Positions 19,267 to 28,813 of a DNA stretch of 64,000 nt are shown here, one piece after another. Positions within the stretch are counted from its first letter, which is position 1; each line of letters begins with the position of its first letter. The translations under genes and the position numbers were made by a program. The notes beneath the pieces are model-generated. The model worked only from the letters and a program-made list of their open reading frames with translations. It was not told the DNA's origin and did no database searches. Source of the stretch: Lachnospiraceae bacterium. Its GTDB lineage: Bacteria > Bacillota > Clostridia > Lachnospirales > Lachnospiraceae. The stretch covers positions 62,001-126,000 of the forward strand of contig CAJTEW010000010.1 in NCBI GenBank assembly GCA_910575605.1, in the 5' to 3' direction.

Positions 19267-19297
19267 TCCTAGTCCTCCTTCTCGCTCAAATTCTATC

Positions 19298-20053
19298 TTA
19301 TAGTTTTGAAACCTGACTCTGATAATACGCTTCACAAACTTTCTCTGTTTCACCACTCATAATCATTTGTCCCCGTTCAATCCATATAACCTTATCACAC
19401 AAACACTTGATTGACTCTATAGAGTGAGATACGTATAGTACGGTTGTCCCCCCACTAATCATACTTCTCATTTTAGCTTCGCTCTTCTGTTGAAAGTTCA
19501 AATCTCCCACTGAAAGAATCTCATCTACTATTAAAATCTCAGGATCCACTTGCGTTGCAATCGAAAATGCCAGTCTAGCTACCATACCCGAAGAGAAATT
19601 TCTTACAGGAACTTCTAAAAATTCCTGCAGCTCCGAAAATTTAACAATTTCTTCAAACTTTTCATCAATAAATGCTCTTGAGTATCCAAGAATCGAACCA
19701 TTCAAATATATGTTCTCATGCGCCGTCAAATCCATATCAAACCCAGCACCAAGTTCAATCATTGGACAAATATTTCCATTAATTTCTACGTTTCCTTTTG
19801 TAGGTTTCATAACTCCAGAAACCACCTTCAAAAGTGTACTTTTCCCTGCGCCATTACTACCAACAAACCCAACTACTTCTCCTGGTTCTACAGTAAAGCT
19901 TATATTTTTCAATGCCCAAAAATCTTTGTCTGCTTTGCTCTCCTTCTTTTTATGTTTAAATAAATTGATAAAAAACAATTTTAAGGAAAAATTTTTTTCG
20001 ATCCCTAAGTTAAACTTCATAGAGACATCATTAACCTTTATCATACTACCCAT
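19298..20053 (-). CDS. Polysaccharide ABC exporter, ATP-binding subunit (Wzt/TagH/RfbE-like)
   Basis: 251 residues from the ATG at 20053, preceded by AAAGAGGTG; the longer frame from 20074 would overlap the permease by 8 nt. Walker A is GSNGAGKST near residue 66, the signature is NFSSGMVARLAF, and Walker B is PEILIVDEILSVGD. The segment FNLGIEKNFSLKLFFINLFK before the core is typical of exporters of O-antigen and teichoic acid. There is no C-terminal carbohydrate-binding extension, so the exporter probably does not select on a terminal cap. With the permease it flips a complete lipid-linked polymer, in contrast to the Wzx route also encoded here. Confidence 0.94.
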   Translation of the reverse strand: MGSMIKVNDVSMKFNLGIEKNFSLKLFFINLFKHKKKESKADKDFWALKNISFTVEPGEVVGFVGSNGAGKSTLLKVVSGVMKPTKGNVEINGNICPMIELGAGFDMDLTAHENIYLNGSILGYSRAFIDEKFEEIVKFSELQEFLEVPVRNFSSGMVARLAFSIATQVDPEILIVDEILSVGDLNFQQKSEAKMRSMISGGTTVLYVSHSIESIKCLCDKVIWIERGQMIMSGETEKVCEAYYQSQVSKL

Positions 20054-20066
20054 AGAGTACACCTCT

Positions 20067-20858
20067 TTATACATAATAAATAAATTTATCTTGATTCTTT
20101 TTAAACACTAACATACCAATCAACAAACTTACAATCCCTGAACCTGCACATATTATAAATGCCCGGATACTCGGCATCTCATGATATAAAATGATTGTTC
20201 TTGCAAACGTTACTATATGATAAAGTGGATTCAGCTTCAATAAAATCTGCAGCCGAGAATCAAGCATATTAATATCATACATAATTGGTGTCATATATGT
20301 TAGAATTTGAATCACAATTCCATAAATATAAAACATATCTCTCAAAAACACTGCAATTGTAGACAAAATCAAACTAATTCCTAATGTAAACATAAATAAA
20401 AAAAGAAAAGAAAAGGGGAGGACCAAATGATACATATTCAGCCCTGTACCAGTAAGTATAATAACAGCATAAAGCGGAATTAACGTTAACAAAAAGTTAA
20501 TTCCGACAAAGAGACATTTCGACAATGGAAAAATATATTTAGGAATATAAATTTTATTTATCAAAGAAAAATTAGCAACAACAGAACTCATTGATAAGTT
20601 ACTAGCCTCACTAAAATAATTGAAATACGTAAGACCAGTCAATAAATACGTAAGATAATTGACTCCCGGTGTAGAGAACCGAAAGACATTGGTAAAAACA
20701 ATTGCCATAACACACATCATTAAAATAGGATTCAGCAAACTCCACAAGACTCCTAATACAGATCTTTTATACTTTACTTTAAAATCTCTAGATATCAACT
20801 GTTCTAACAAAAAAGAATATCTCTTCAAATTCACAAAAATATTTCTATATGTTTGCAT
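20067..20858 (-). CDS. Polysaccharide ABC exporter, permease subunit (Wzm/TagG-like)
   Basis: 263 residues with six membrane segments, matching the ABC-2 export permease family. The N-terminus YSFLLEQLISRDFKVKYKRS and the following VLGVLWSLLNPILMMCVMAI are hallmarks of Wzm/TagG/KpsM proteins. It is the first gene after a promoter at 20.90-20.93 kb and is followed directly by its ATPase. The pair supports an ABC-transporter-dependent assembly route for one polymer. Confidence 0.95.
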   Translation of the reverse strand: MQTYRNIFVNLKRYSFLLEQLISRDFKVKYKRSVLGVLWSLLNPILMMCVMAIVFTNVFRFSTPGVNYLTYLLTGLTYFNYFSEASNLSMSSVVANFSLINKIYIPKYIFPLSKCLFVGINFLLTLIPLYAVIILTGTGLNMYHLVLPFSFLFLFMFTLGISLILSTIAVFLRDMFYIYGIVIQILTYMTPIMYDINMLDSRLQILLKLNPLYHIVTFARTIILYHEMPSIRAFIICAGSGIVSLLIGMLVFKKNQDKFIYYV

Positions 20859-20898
20859 TCATCAGGCGCTCCTTCCAAATTATAGATATATCTCTATA

Positions 20899-20927
20899 AT
20901 AATAAACGAAATGTCATATATCGTCAA
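20899..20927 (-). promoter_or_regulatory. Sigma-A-type promoter for the ABC exporter unit
   Basis: On the minus strand TTGACG (20922-20927) is followed by 17 nt and TATTAT (20899-20904), 41 nt upstream of the permease ATG at 20858. It lies in a 126-nt gap. AAGGAG before the start supplies the binding site. Confidence 0.7.
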
Positions 20928-20984
20928 CTATAAAACTCATATACTGGCAATCATATCCCACTAATTTTACTACTCCTTATCTCC

Positions 20985-22115
20985 CTAGTCTGCAAAATCT
21001 ATCTGTTCTTTCAAATAAGCTATCGTATTCTTGCGTTCTTTTTCAATAATAGTATCAATTGCTCCATAATCAATGTTCCGTTCTATTATATCTGCCAATT
21101 GCGGCAGGCTTTCTACCCGCTGGTTTTCTAACCCTAATTTTTCAAGCAAAAAATTCAATTTTTCCTGATTTCCATATCCTTCTGCATTTTCATCACTTCT
21201 AACCAGAACCGCAAACTGCCTTTGATTAATAACAGAAAAAATTGTACCATGAAATGTATCCGTTATTACATAATCTGCATGTTTAAAATATGATAACATC
21301 TCCAAAGGCCTGCAATATACATATTGATCACAAAAGTTTTGTTCTCCACTAATAGATATTAGTCTTTTTTGCTTAGAATCAGCAAATTCACGTATAACCC
21401 TTCCTTCATCCTCACTTATCCTGCCATTATATGCATAAACTAAAATATAATTTTCTATATCTACGATATCTTTTATATCCTTTTTAAAATCATAGACTAG
21501 AACTGGATCCAAATGTATCTTTGGATTTATTCCAGTTAAATACTCAACAATTTTCTGAGAATTCATATCTCTTACAGAAATAGATGAAAAATTCCCAAAT
21601 AATTCTTTTACTCTTTTATCTATACCATATCTTTTTAATTTTTCTATTGTTGTATTACCAAAAGACGCAGCATAACTGATTACTTTACCTGCATTATTTC
21701 CCGCACCAAATAGTTCAGCTGAAAATCCAACTCCTTTACTTTGAGTACAATTAAAAACCTCATCACTTCCAATCACCAGCACATCAACTGCCGTTCTATA
21801 CTTCCTTTCTCTTGTAACTCCTAAATCTTTTATATATTCTTTTTCAAAGGATTTTATAAAACATTCAAAAGGACTTTGTTTTTCTTTGTTTACAACTCTC
21901 TTAAACTTCTTTACACCTCTCATTAACTTTTGAAGTATCTTCTTTAATATAATACATCTCTCAACAATCCCTTTTTTGTCTACAGATGGTTCTACTTTGA
22001 AGTCAACAAATTCAACCTGATGTCCCAACTCTTCAATTAATCTTTTTAATCCATATGCCTGCAGATAAGAACCATAATTTCTTATCCTCTGCATTGTCAT
22101 AATTCCCACCTTCAT
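20985..22115 (-). CDS. Polysaccharide pyruvyl transferase family protein, copy 1
   Basis: 376 residues, with AAAGGAG seven bases before the ATG. The fold is recognisable from MTMQRIRNYGSYLQAYGLKR at the N-terminus, VLVIGSDEVFN near residue 110, SYAASFGNT, ISVRDMNS, LDPVLVYD and TDTFHGTIFSVINQ near residue 280. These match the CsaB-like pyruvyl transferase family, which moves pyruvate from PEP to a glycan as a ketal. It sits directly after an FrhB-type iron-sulfur protein, as does the paralogue at 25.1-26.2 kb. Whether this subgroup really uses PEP is unproven. Confidence 0.88.
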   Translation of the reverse strand: MKVGIMTMQRIRNYGSYLQAYGLKRLIEELGHQVEFVDFKVEPSVDKKGIVERCIILKKILQKLMRGVKKFKRVVNKEKQSPFECFIKSFEKEYIKDLGVTRERKYRTAVDVLVIGSDEVFNCTQSKGVGFSAELFGAGNNAGKVISYAASFGNTTIEKLKRYGIDKRVKELFGNFSSISVRDMNSQKIVEYLTGINPKIHLDPVLVYDFKKDIKDIVDIENYILVYAYNGRISEDEGRVIREFADSKQKRLISISGEQNFCDQYVYCRPLEMLSYFKHADYVITDTFHGTIFSVINQRQFAVLVRSDENAEGYGNQEKLNFLLEKLGLENQRVESLPQLADIIERNIDYGAIDTIIEKERKNTIAYLKEQIDFAD

Positions 22116-22131
22116 TTTATAACTCCTTTAA

Positions 22132-23301
22132 TTACTTAATTTTTCGCCATAACTCTTTCAAATTTTTACCAACACGAGTTTTCACTATACAATTCTTACA
22201 TTTTGACACTAATACTTTCTTTTTATAAAGCTTTGTCTTTCTAAATGCTCTGTCAAAACCCAAAACTGGATAATATTGAAGAAATACCCTCCTGTCATGT
22301 TCATCAGGCTTCATCGGCTCTCTTAGCTGTCCATTTTCTTCCAATGCTTCTTCTATTTTTCGTTCCTCATACACAATCTGATCACATATCTCTTCAAATA
22401 TTGCTGCTCCTTTTTCAGTATGAACAAGTCCTACTGATATTGCTCCTTCATATTTTTTAACTAACGTTTCCTTATCTAACCCCCAAAAATCTCCCAATGT
22501 TATATCTGATACTCTATAAGGATTTGCGTAAGGACATTTATAACAATTTTCTCTATAAATAATCCCATTCAAAAAACCAGAATAATATTCATCACATGCT
22601 GAACGGACAGAAAAAATCTTACTCTTTTTGTTGTCAAAAAGAGTAAGTATAAACCCTTTTTTTTCTCTAAATTTTATATTTTCAATCTTAGCATACCCGA
22701 GTCTTTCTACATGTTCTTTTAAATATCGGACAGGAGGAGTTCCATGGCATATCAGGTCAATTAAAAAGAGATTCTCATAGTCTTTTTTTAAATATCCTTT
22801 CACTCCGGCAATCTGGCATGGCAAACCTATCACCAATACTTTTTTACCTTGAACAAGTCTTTTTTTTATTTGAACATAGCATTGTGTGAGATTACTCTGC
22901 ACATACTTAGACCCTTTTATTAGCTCCAGTTCATCCAGCGTACTACACTCTACATAATTTAAATCCATATTCTCATCAAATTTACACCCAAACACATATC
23001 CCCCCTGTTCAATAATGTGCCTGGCAATTATTGTAGCCACACCTCCTGAAGAACATCCTTCAACATGACCCTTGTTTCTTCCCTGTAATGCGTAACATTT
23101 TGTCAACTCCAATTTGGGAATAAAAAACTCATGATTAATAGGACATGTTTTCTCACAAAGATGGCAGTCAATACATTTATTCTGATCGATTTTCGGAAAT
23201 TTCTGTCCAAATCTATCTTCTTTAAAATCAATAGCATTCTTAGGACACACTGCCACACACGCACCGCATCCGCTACACATATCTAAATTTGCAATTTGCA
23301 T
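22132..23301 (-). CDS. FrhB/FdhB-type iron-sulfur flavoprotein-like reductase, copy 1
   Basis: 389 residues. Two 4Fe-4S ferredoxin motifs open the protein (CSGCGACVAVCPKNAI and CIDCHLCEKTCP). Then come the N- and C-terminal domains of the coenzyme F420 hydrogenase beta-subunit family: CSSGGVATIIAR, KGSKYVQSNL, VIGLPCQIAGVKGYL, DLICHGTPP, and a later cysteine cluster YRENCYKCPYA with DITLGDFWG. Relatives without F420 occur in many polysaccharide loci, usually next to pyruvyl transferases; their reaction is not established. A redox step on a sugar or on the pyruvyl donor is plausible (inference). It lies 17 nt upstream of pyruvyl transferase copy 1. Confidence 0.88.
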   Translation of the reverse strand: MQIANLDMCSGCGACVAVCPKNAIDFKEDRFGQKFPKIDQNKCIDCHLCEKTCPINHEFFIPKLELTKCYALQGRNKGHVEGCSSGGVATIIARHIIEQGGYVFGCKFDENMDLNYVECSTLDELELIKGSKYVQSNLTQCYVQIKKRLVQGKKVLVIGLPCQIAGVKGYLKKDYENLFLIDLICHGTPPVRYLKEHVERLGYAKIENIKFREKKGFILTLFDNKKSKIFSVRSACDEYYSGFLNGIIYRENCYKCPYANPYRVSDITLGDFWGLDKETLVKKYEGAISVGLVHTEKGAAIFEEICDQIVYEERKIEEALEENGQLREPMKPDEHDRRVFLQYYPVLGFDRAFRKTKLYKKKVLVSKCKNCIVKTRVGKNLKELWRKIK

Positions 23302-23312
23302 TATATTCCCCC

Positions 23313-25130
23313 TTATTCATTTAGCCATTCAATATAGTCAAACTCTCTTGCATATTGATATAGCCTTCTTCCTGAATAGTCTGTAATATCTGTAATTATA
23401 TTAACGCAGTCCCCGTCTTTATTTTTTTCTACAACCTTACAAGATTTCAAATCCTCATATTCTTCTGCAGTAAAACATACCTTTTTATATGGAAGTCTGT
23501 CAAACATCTCTAATACAGCCCTGCCACAAGAATTAGTTCCTTTTTTGGGAGGTATAAAGTCCCGGTCCGTCATCATAATATATATGTTATCATAATTAAT
23601 GCGGCGTTTTCTTTCCTCCCATTTTTCTTTTGCAGCTTCAAAAGACGCATAATGTTTCAAATACAAAGTTAACTCTCCTAGTTTTGCTACAGGATAAGGT
23701 GCCGGGTGTATTATCTCCACTAATTCTAGGGACAAATAATATTCAAGTCTGCTGACAAATTCAACAAAATCTTTTGGACGTATATACAAATTAACTGTTG
23801 GTGATGAAAACATTAAACCCATATCGTGGCATATAATGCCGCCAATACAGGTATTAGAAATAATAGTAAAGTCTTTATTATTAAGCCTTTTTCTTTCCTG
23901 CTGATTTCGCCAATGATTCCGAACCCATTTCCCCACATTTTTTTTCTCAACCAGTCTTGCTCCTTTTCTCCTAATCCACCGAGTCCCTCGATATGGAAAC
24001 AACACATATTTTTTTATCTTTGACACAGCTGCTTCAGCTTTATTCCTTCGTACAATTTCCCCTATAACTTCCCTAGACGCCTTTTCAAATCCTTCATTAA
24101 CATATAGATCCATAAAGTCTTTTCTTCGTTCATGTATAGGAGACGGCATGCTTAATTGAGAATTAACACTAACTGCCCGCTCAATTGTAGAACCAGCCAC
24201 CTTAATCTCTCTACTTATTGATTCAAAAAAGCTTGTACCCTTTTCTGTATTAAGCAGCACCATTGAAACTCCCAAATTCGTCGGTGCCATTCTTTTTTCA
24301 TTTCCATATCCCCAAAAGTCGCCCAAGGTAATATCTGAATTCCGCTCAACACGTGCATAAGGACATGAATAACAACTATCTCTATAAAACAGCATAGATG
24401 TATATCCTGCAAAATATCTGTCATATTTTGCCCTGCACTCATAAATTGAATCTGAGAACTGACATCTAAGGCGAAACCGATTATTATCTCTAAATGATAT
24501 TTTCTCAATCCGCTGCTGACGTTCTCTTTCACACTCTTCAATATATTCTTTAAAGTACAGATGTGACGGCATTCCATGACATAAGATATCAACTGTAATA
24601 AGCTCATCGTATTTCTGTCCCAAAAAACATAAAAGCCCCGCAATCTGGCAGCTCATCCCAACAAACAGCACTTTTCGTTTCTCTTTCAAATCCTTCTGTA
24701 CACTTAAATATATTTCACCCATAAGGCTTCCAACATATTTTGAGCCTCTATACTCTTCTATTTTGTCTTCCGTTTCTGTCCTCACAAAAACTGCCTGGTA
24801 CTCCTTATTTAATACTACTCCATAGGCAACGCCTCCTAATTGAATAATCCTTTTATAGAGGACTCCTGCAATACCGCCTGATGCAGACCTGCTGCGTTCT
24901 TCTTCCTTTTTTGCACATGCAGCTAAAACTTGTCTGGGTGAGTTTAGTGCAACTGGATTCAATACCGGACATACACTTGTACATTTTCCACATCCAATAC
25001 ATTCTTCATGGTGTATAGACGGTATCAAAAACCCTCTCTCATCTACCTTTCGCTTAATACAATGTACTGGACAAATATTCACGCATGCCTCACATCCTGT
25101 ACACCGGCTTTTTTCACACAGCCTTACCAT
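23313..25130 (-). CDS. FrhB/FdhB-type iron-sulfur protein fused to a DUF1919 domain
   Basis: 605 residues, about 210 longer than its neighbour. Residues 1-60 carry two 4Fe-4S motifs (CTGCEACVNICPVHCI, CIGCGKCTSVCP). Residues ~80-350 are the FrhB core (SASGGIAGVLYKR, RGSKYVGSLMG, FVGMSCQIAGL, YRDSCYSCPYA). From about residue 415 a separate domain begins (FTIISNTCIGGIICHDMGL, FSSPTVNLYI, CGRAVLEMFDRLPYKKVCFT), matching DUF1919, a family found in exopolysaccharide loci. The fusion suggests the DUF1919 reaction and the iron-sulfur reductase act on the same intermediate (inference). The start overlaps the upstream pyruvyl transferase by 17 nt. Confidence 0.85.
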   Translation of the reverse strand: MVRLCEKSRCTGCEACVNICPVHCIKRKVDERGFLIPSIHHEECIGCGKCTSVCPVLNPVALNSPRQVLAACAKKEEERSRSASGGIAGVLYKRIIQLGGVAYGVVLNKEYQAVFVRTETEDKIEEYRGSKYVGSLMGEIYLSVQKDLKEKRKVLFVGMSCQIAGLLCFLGQKYDELITVDILCHGMPSHLYFKEYIEECERERQQRIEKISFRDNNRFRLRCQFSDSIYECRAKYDRYFAGYTSMLFYRDSCYSCPYARVERNSDITLGDFWGYGNEKRMAPTNLGVSMVLLNTEKGTSFFESISREIKVAGSTIERAVSVNSQLSMPSPIHERRKDFMDLYVNEGFEKASREVIGEIVRRNKAEAAVSKIKKYVLFPYRGTRWIRRKGARLVEKKNVGKWVRNHWRNQQERKRLNNKDFTIISNTCIGGIICHDMGLMFSSPTVNLYIRPKDFVEFVSRLEYYLSLELVEIIHPAPYPVAKLGELTLYLKHYASFEAAKEKWEERKRRINYDNIYIMMTDRDFIPPKKGTNSCGRAVLEMFDRLPYKKVCFTAEEYEDLKSCKVVEKNKDGDCVNIITDITDYSGRRLYQYAREFDYIEWLNE

Positions 25131-26193
25131 TTTCCTTCACCATACTTTCAATACATTTTTCCAAAAGTTCAAGAGACCTCTTTCTCATTGCTGCTATCTT
25201 TTCTTCTACTTTATCATAGTCTATTTTATCATTCTTTAAGCGACATTGCATAATATTTTCATTCACAGTATCGTCTAACATTCTGTGTTGAAGTCCCAGT
25301 CTCGTTAATAAATCATCTGTTTTTATACTTGCGGGGAAACATATAAACTGTTTTTTATTAAGAATCGAAAAAATAGTCCCATGAAAAGTCGTCGTAATTA
25401 TATATTCTGCTGCTTCCATTAAACTACAAAACTCCATTGGTCCACACATAATGTTAAAATCTGCCCAGTCATAATAAAAGCAGGAAGACACAATTTTCAG
25501 CTCATTTTCCTCTGCAAATTTTTTAATTTTTTTCTGTAAATTCTCACTAATACCATATGAATATATCAAAACATATTTTTTTTGAATTAACAAACTAACT
25601 TTCGTCTGTTTTTTTAAAACTGTACTATCAACTAAAAAAGTAGGATCACACACTATATCAGGAATACTATCTACAATTTTCTCGACTATGTCTTTCGTTC
25701 TTAAATCTCTTACTAATATAGTTTTAATCCTCTTGATATCTTGTATAATATTCGGATATGTCTGAAAATCTACTAATTCGGCCCTTCCTGTACTAACCCC
25801 ATAGGCAATTACGTCTGGCAGATTTTCTCCATAAAAAATTCTTTTTTGAAATGAACGGACTTTTACATTCCATATTTCATCACTGCCTAAAATGACCAAA
25901 TCCATTTCTTTCAACTCAACACTTTCTATTTCTTTAAATATTTTCTGATCGTGTAAAAAAGCTTTTCTTTTTATTCTTCCATTCTTACGTGCACGAAAAA
26001 GCGTAAACGGATGTTTAAATAATTCTCTTTGAAACAGTGCAGGTACAAAGATACGTTTAACAAATTTCTTATCACGTGTCTTTGCAAAGTATACTTCATG
26101 TCCCATACCTTGTAATACTACCTGTAATGCATATGCCTGCAGAAATGATCCATAATTATTCGAATCATGTACAGTTACTATTCCTATTCTCAT
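25114..26193 (-). CDS. Polysaccharide pyruvyl transferase family protein, copy 2
   Basis: 359 residues, preceded by GGGAG. The order of motifs matches copy 1: VTVHDSNNYGSFLQAYALQV, DLVILGSDEIWN near residue 105, YGVSTGRAE, ILVRDLRT, CDPTFLVD, and TTTFHGTIFSILNKKQ near residue 265. It overlaps the flippase gene upstream by 4 nt and the FrhB-DUF1919 gene downstream by 17 nt. The block therefore reads pyruvyl transferase, FrhB-DUF1919, FrhB, pyruvyl transferase, probably two paired modification systems. Confidence 0.88.
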   Translation of the reverse strand: MRIGIVTVHDSNNYGSFLQAYALQVVLQGMGHEVYFAKTRDKKFVKRIFVPALFQRELFKHPFTLFRARKNGRIKRKAFLHDQKIFKEIESVELKEMDLVILGSDEIWNVKVRSFQKRIFYGENLPDVIAYGVSTGRAELVDFQTYPNIIQDIKRIKTILVRDLRTKDIVEKIVDSIPDIVCDPTFLVDSTVLKKQTKVSLLIQKKYVLIYSYGISENLQKKIKKFAEENELKIVSSCFYYDWADFNIMCGPMEFCSLMEAAEYIITTTFHGTIFSILNKKQFICFPASIKTDDLLTRLGLQHRMLDDTVNENIMQCRLKNDKIDYDKVEEKIAAMRKRSLELLEKCIESMVKENGKAV

Positions 26194-27728
26194 TTTTTTC
26201 TCCCGATTTTTTCTTGTAAAATCATTAATACTTTTTTTCTTTCTTTTCTGTTAAATACAACAAAATAATTTATAACATATCCAATAGCGCCACAAAATAC
26301 CGCAGCAATTATTAAACTTATCCAACTCTCAATTTTACAAAAGTTTAAAACTATACTAAAACAGCAAAACATTATTAAACTAGATAAGCCTCCACGCAAT
26401 AGTGGAGGATAAAACGTCAAAGCTTTCAATTTCAAATTATTTGCAGCATACACCGGCACAAAAAGTAGAACTCTAAATATCAGTAACATAGAACTTACAC
26501 CAGCTACAGCATAAATTCCCAACTCTGTATTTCCAAGCAAAAGATAAACTATCCCAAGATTTGCTATACCTATTCCTCCAGAAACTAATACAGGAACTTT
26601 TAATTTACAGGTAATTGTATTAACATTATATAAAGGATATATATACACACTAAAAATAGTAGGAAATAATGTTAGTATAGATAGTATCTGTACTTGTGTA
26701 ATTTCCCATTCTGACAAACTCCTCATCCATAAATGAAAAAAAGGACGTCCAAAAACGATAAAACCTATAATAGGAACAGAACATATCATACCGCAAACTC
26801 TCATGGAAAAAATAGTTTCCTGTATAAATGCCTTCTTGTCCTTTGAAGCATAAATCATGGTCATGCGTGGTGAAAAAACATTAGATACCATTCCTACAAA
26901 TGCAAGCAGCTGTGTCGGTATCGTTTTTGCTATAGATAACATTCCCATTTCTGATGTTCCAATAAAGATATTGGCTATTAGCAAATCAAATCCAGTCATT
27001 AATAGCTGGCTTAGCTGGTTAATAGAATTCCATATTCCTGTTCCAACAAGCTCTTTTACCGCCTTTAAAGAGAAGAAGGATTTCTTAATTCTCAATTGCG
27101 GTGTAAGCTTTTTCATATAGTACCAATTCAATATAGACAAATATAACGCGCACACCATAGAAGCTATCCCTACATACCATACGTGAGGTTCAAAAAAAGC
27201 AAACAATATTACTAAAACTGAAGCACGAAGAAAATAATTTTCTAAAGAACGCCTTGCAGACAAATCAAGCCTATTAGTTGCAAAAAAACATGTTTGAAAA
27301 GAATTTGTACTAAGCTGTACTAAAAACCCAATAAATATAAAGAACCAAAGCATCTTTATATCTATTGCATACCCGCTTGGAACGTCTATAATGTACTGGA
27401 GAAAATAGCATAATAAAACAGAAGGTACAAACAATATCAAAGAAATCAATATATTACAAATTGTAACAGAAGACATATATTTGTTTGCATCTTCATATTT
27501 TTGTCCAACTAATTTAACTGTAACAAAACGACTAAGCATTGCATTAAATGCCACTGTAAATATCTGAACATAGCTCACAAAATTATTGGCAAGACCAACA
27601 AAGCCATAAACTTCTTTTCCGATAGCATTCACAATATAACTGGATAAAAAAAAATTAATTCCCAAATTCACAAAAAAACTCAGAATCTGAGATACCATGT
27701 TTAATATAATTCTTTTTTTATTTTCCAT
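26190..27728 (-). CDS. Wzx-type lipid-linked oligosaccharide flippase, copy 1
   Basis: 512 residues from the ATG at 27728, with GAGGA five bases upstream; an ATG 15 nt earlier lacks a site. There are about fourteen membrane segments, as expected for the MOP/polysaccharide-transport superfamily. The N-terminal KRIILNMVSQILSFFVNLGI and FLSSYIVNAIGKEVYGFVGL fit Wzx of Gram-positive capsules. It probably flips undecaprenyl-linked repeat units for Wzy polymerisation. Its presence beside a complete ABC exporter implies a second assembly route. Confidence 0.9.
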   Translation of the reverse strand: MENKKRIILNMVSQILSFFVNLGINFFLSSYIVNAIGKEVYGFVGLANNFVSYVQIFTVAFNAMLSRFVTVKLVGQKYEDANKYMSSVTICNILISLILFVPSVLLCYFLQYIIDVPSGYAIDIKMLWFFIFIGFLVQLSTNSFQTCFFATNRLDLSARRSLENYFLRASVLVILFAFFEPHVWYVGIASMVCALYLSILNWYYMKKLTPQLRIKKSFFSLKAVKELVGTGIWNSINQLSQLLMTGFDLLIANIFIGTSEMGMLSIAKTIPTQLLAFVGMVSNVFSPRMTMIYASKDKKAFIQETIFSMRVCGMICSVPIIGFIVFGRPFFHLWMRSLSEWEITQVQILSILTLFPTIFSVYIYPLYNVNTITCKLKVPVLVSGGIGIANLGIVYLLLGNTELGIYAVAGVSSMLLIFRVLLFVPVYAANNLKLKALTFYPPLLRGGLSSLIMFCCFSIVLNFCKIESWISLIIAAVFCGAIGYVINYFVVFNRKERKKVLMILQEKIGRKK

Positions 27729-27735
27729 ATGTTCC

Positions 27736-28776
27736 TCATTCACGTTTCAATTCAAAAATCAACCATCTCAATGCATATATCCATGCTTTTCCATTCTCTC
27801 CATAATAATATTCTACTGTTTTTAGCCATTGCTTCAAACCAGTAAAAAATCCAAAAACATCAATCCACCTATCTATGTGATATATTGCACCATTACTTTT
27901 TTTATTAAAATATTTCCTATCTTCTATCGCATTTACCCAGTTTACTCTATCATTCCGTTCAACTCTTTGTAACTGCATTTGCATCAATAGAGAAAATATG
28001 ATTTCCTGGTAAAACAACATTTCATTTGGCGTCTCTAATTGTGTCAGGTATGTCTCATAACACTTACTAATCTGAATAAACTGATTCAGTTTAATTTTTG
28101 CTCTGTTTCTTCCCATAATCGATGATTCTCGAATTAAATAGTAATATAAATGCTCACCTATAACCTGTATTTCACTACAAAATGAAATATAATATAAGTT
28201 AAAGCATATATCTTCTGAAAACACTTTTGAATTATCTTCAAACTGTATCTTGTATTTTCTAATAATATCCATACGATATAATTTGTTCCACACACAATAC
28301 CCTAATTGATATTTCAAATATTTTGCTATAACCAGATTAGCTTCTTTGTTCTTATAGTTTTTAATGTTAAAAGAAGTTCTGCTTTCTTCATACGTATTTT
28401 CATCATACGAAATATAATTAAAGCATACCAAATCCGCATTTGTACGGATATATGCCTCATAGGCTTTTGAAATCAGTTCAGAATCTATATAATCATCACT
28501 ATCAAAAAAGAACACATATGTCCCTGCTGCTATTTTCAATCCTGCATTTCTTGCATCTGAAAGACCACCATTTTGTTTGTGAATCACTTTAATTCTCTTG
28601 TCCTTTTTTGAAAATTCATCGGCAATATGTCCACAATGATCCGGAGAACCATCGTCTACTAAGATAATTTCCAAATTTTCATAAGTTTGTTTTCTAACAC
28701 TTTCTACACTATTATATAAATATTTTTCAACATTATATATTGGTACAATAACAGAAATCAACGGATTATCTCTCAT
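27736..28776 (-). CDS. Glycosyltransferase family 2
   Basis: 346 residues. GT-A motifs: ISVIVPIYNVEKYLYNSVES, ILVDDGSPDHCG, QNGGLSDARNAGL and FFDSDDYID near residue 95. The C-terminal helical part includes CVWNKLYRMDII and SEDICFNLYYI. It shares the GGLSDARNAGL block and layout with the transferase at 30.9-31.8 kb, so the two are paralogues. It should add one sugar of the repeat unit in the cytoplasm. Donor unknown. Confidence 0.92.
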   Translation of the reverse strand: MRDNPLISVIVPIYNVEKYLYNSVESVRKQTYENLEIILVDDGSPDHCGHIADEFSKKDKRIKVIHKQNGGLSDARNAGLKIAAGTYVFFFDSDDYIDSELISKAYEAYIRTNADLVCFNYISYDENTYEESRTSFNIKNYKNKEANLVIAKYLKYQLGYCVWNKLYRMDIIRKYKIQFEDNSKVFSEDICFNLYYISFCSEIQVIGEHLYYYLIRESSIMGRNRAKIKLNQFIQISKCYETYLTQLETPNEMLFYQEIIFSLLMQMQLQRVERNDRVNWVNAIEDRKYFNKKSNGAIYHIDRWIDVFGFFTGLKQWLKTVEYYYGENGKAWIYALRWLIFELKRE

Positions 28777-28813
28777 ATTTTATACCCAGCTTTCTTATGT
28801 CTTAATTATATAC

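Noticed and set aside
19267-19356. Longer N-terminus for the GT2 protein at 18.2-19.3 kb
   Set aside because: The ATG at 19266 has an excellent GAAGGAGG, and the GT-A fold starts right there.
22132-25130. Genuine F420-dependent hydrogenase or dehydrogenase subunits
   Set aside because: There is no catalytic hydrogenase or formate dehydrogenase subunit nearby, and the neighbours are all polysaccharide genes. The FrhB name here marks the family, not the function.
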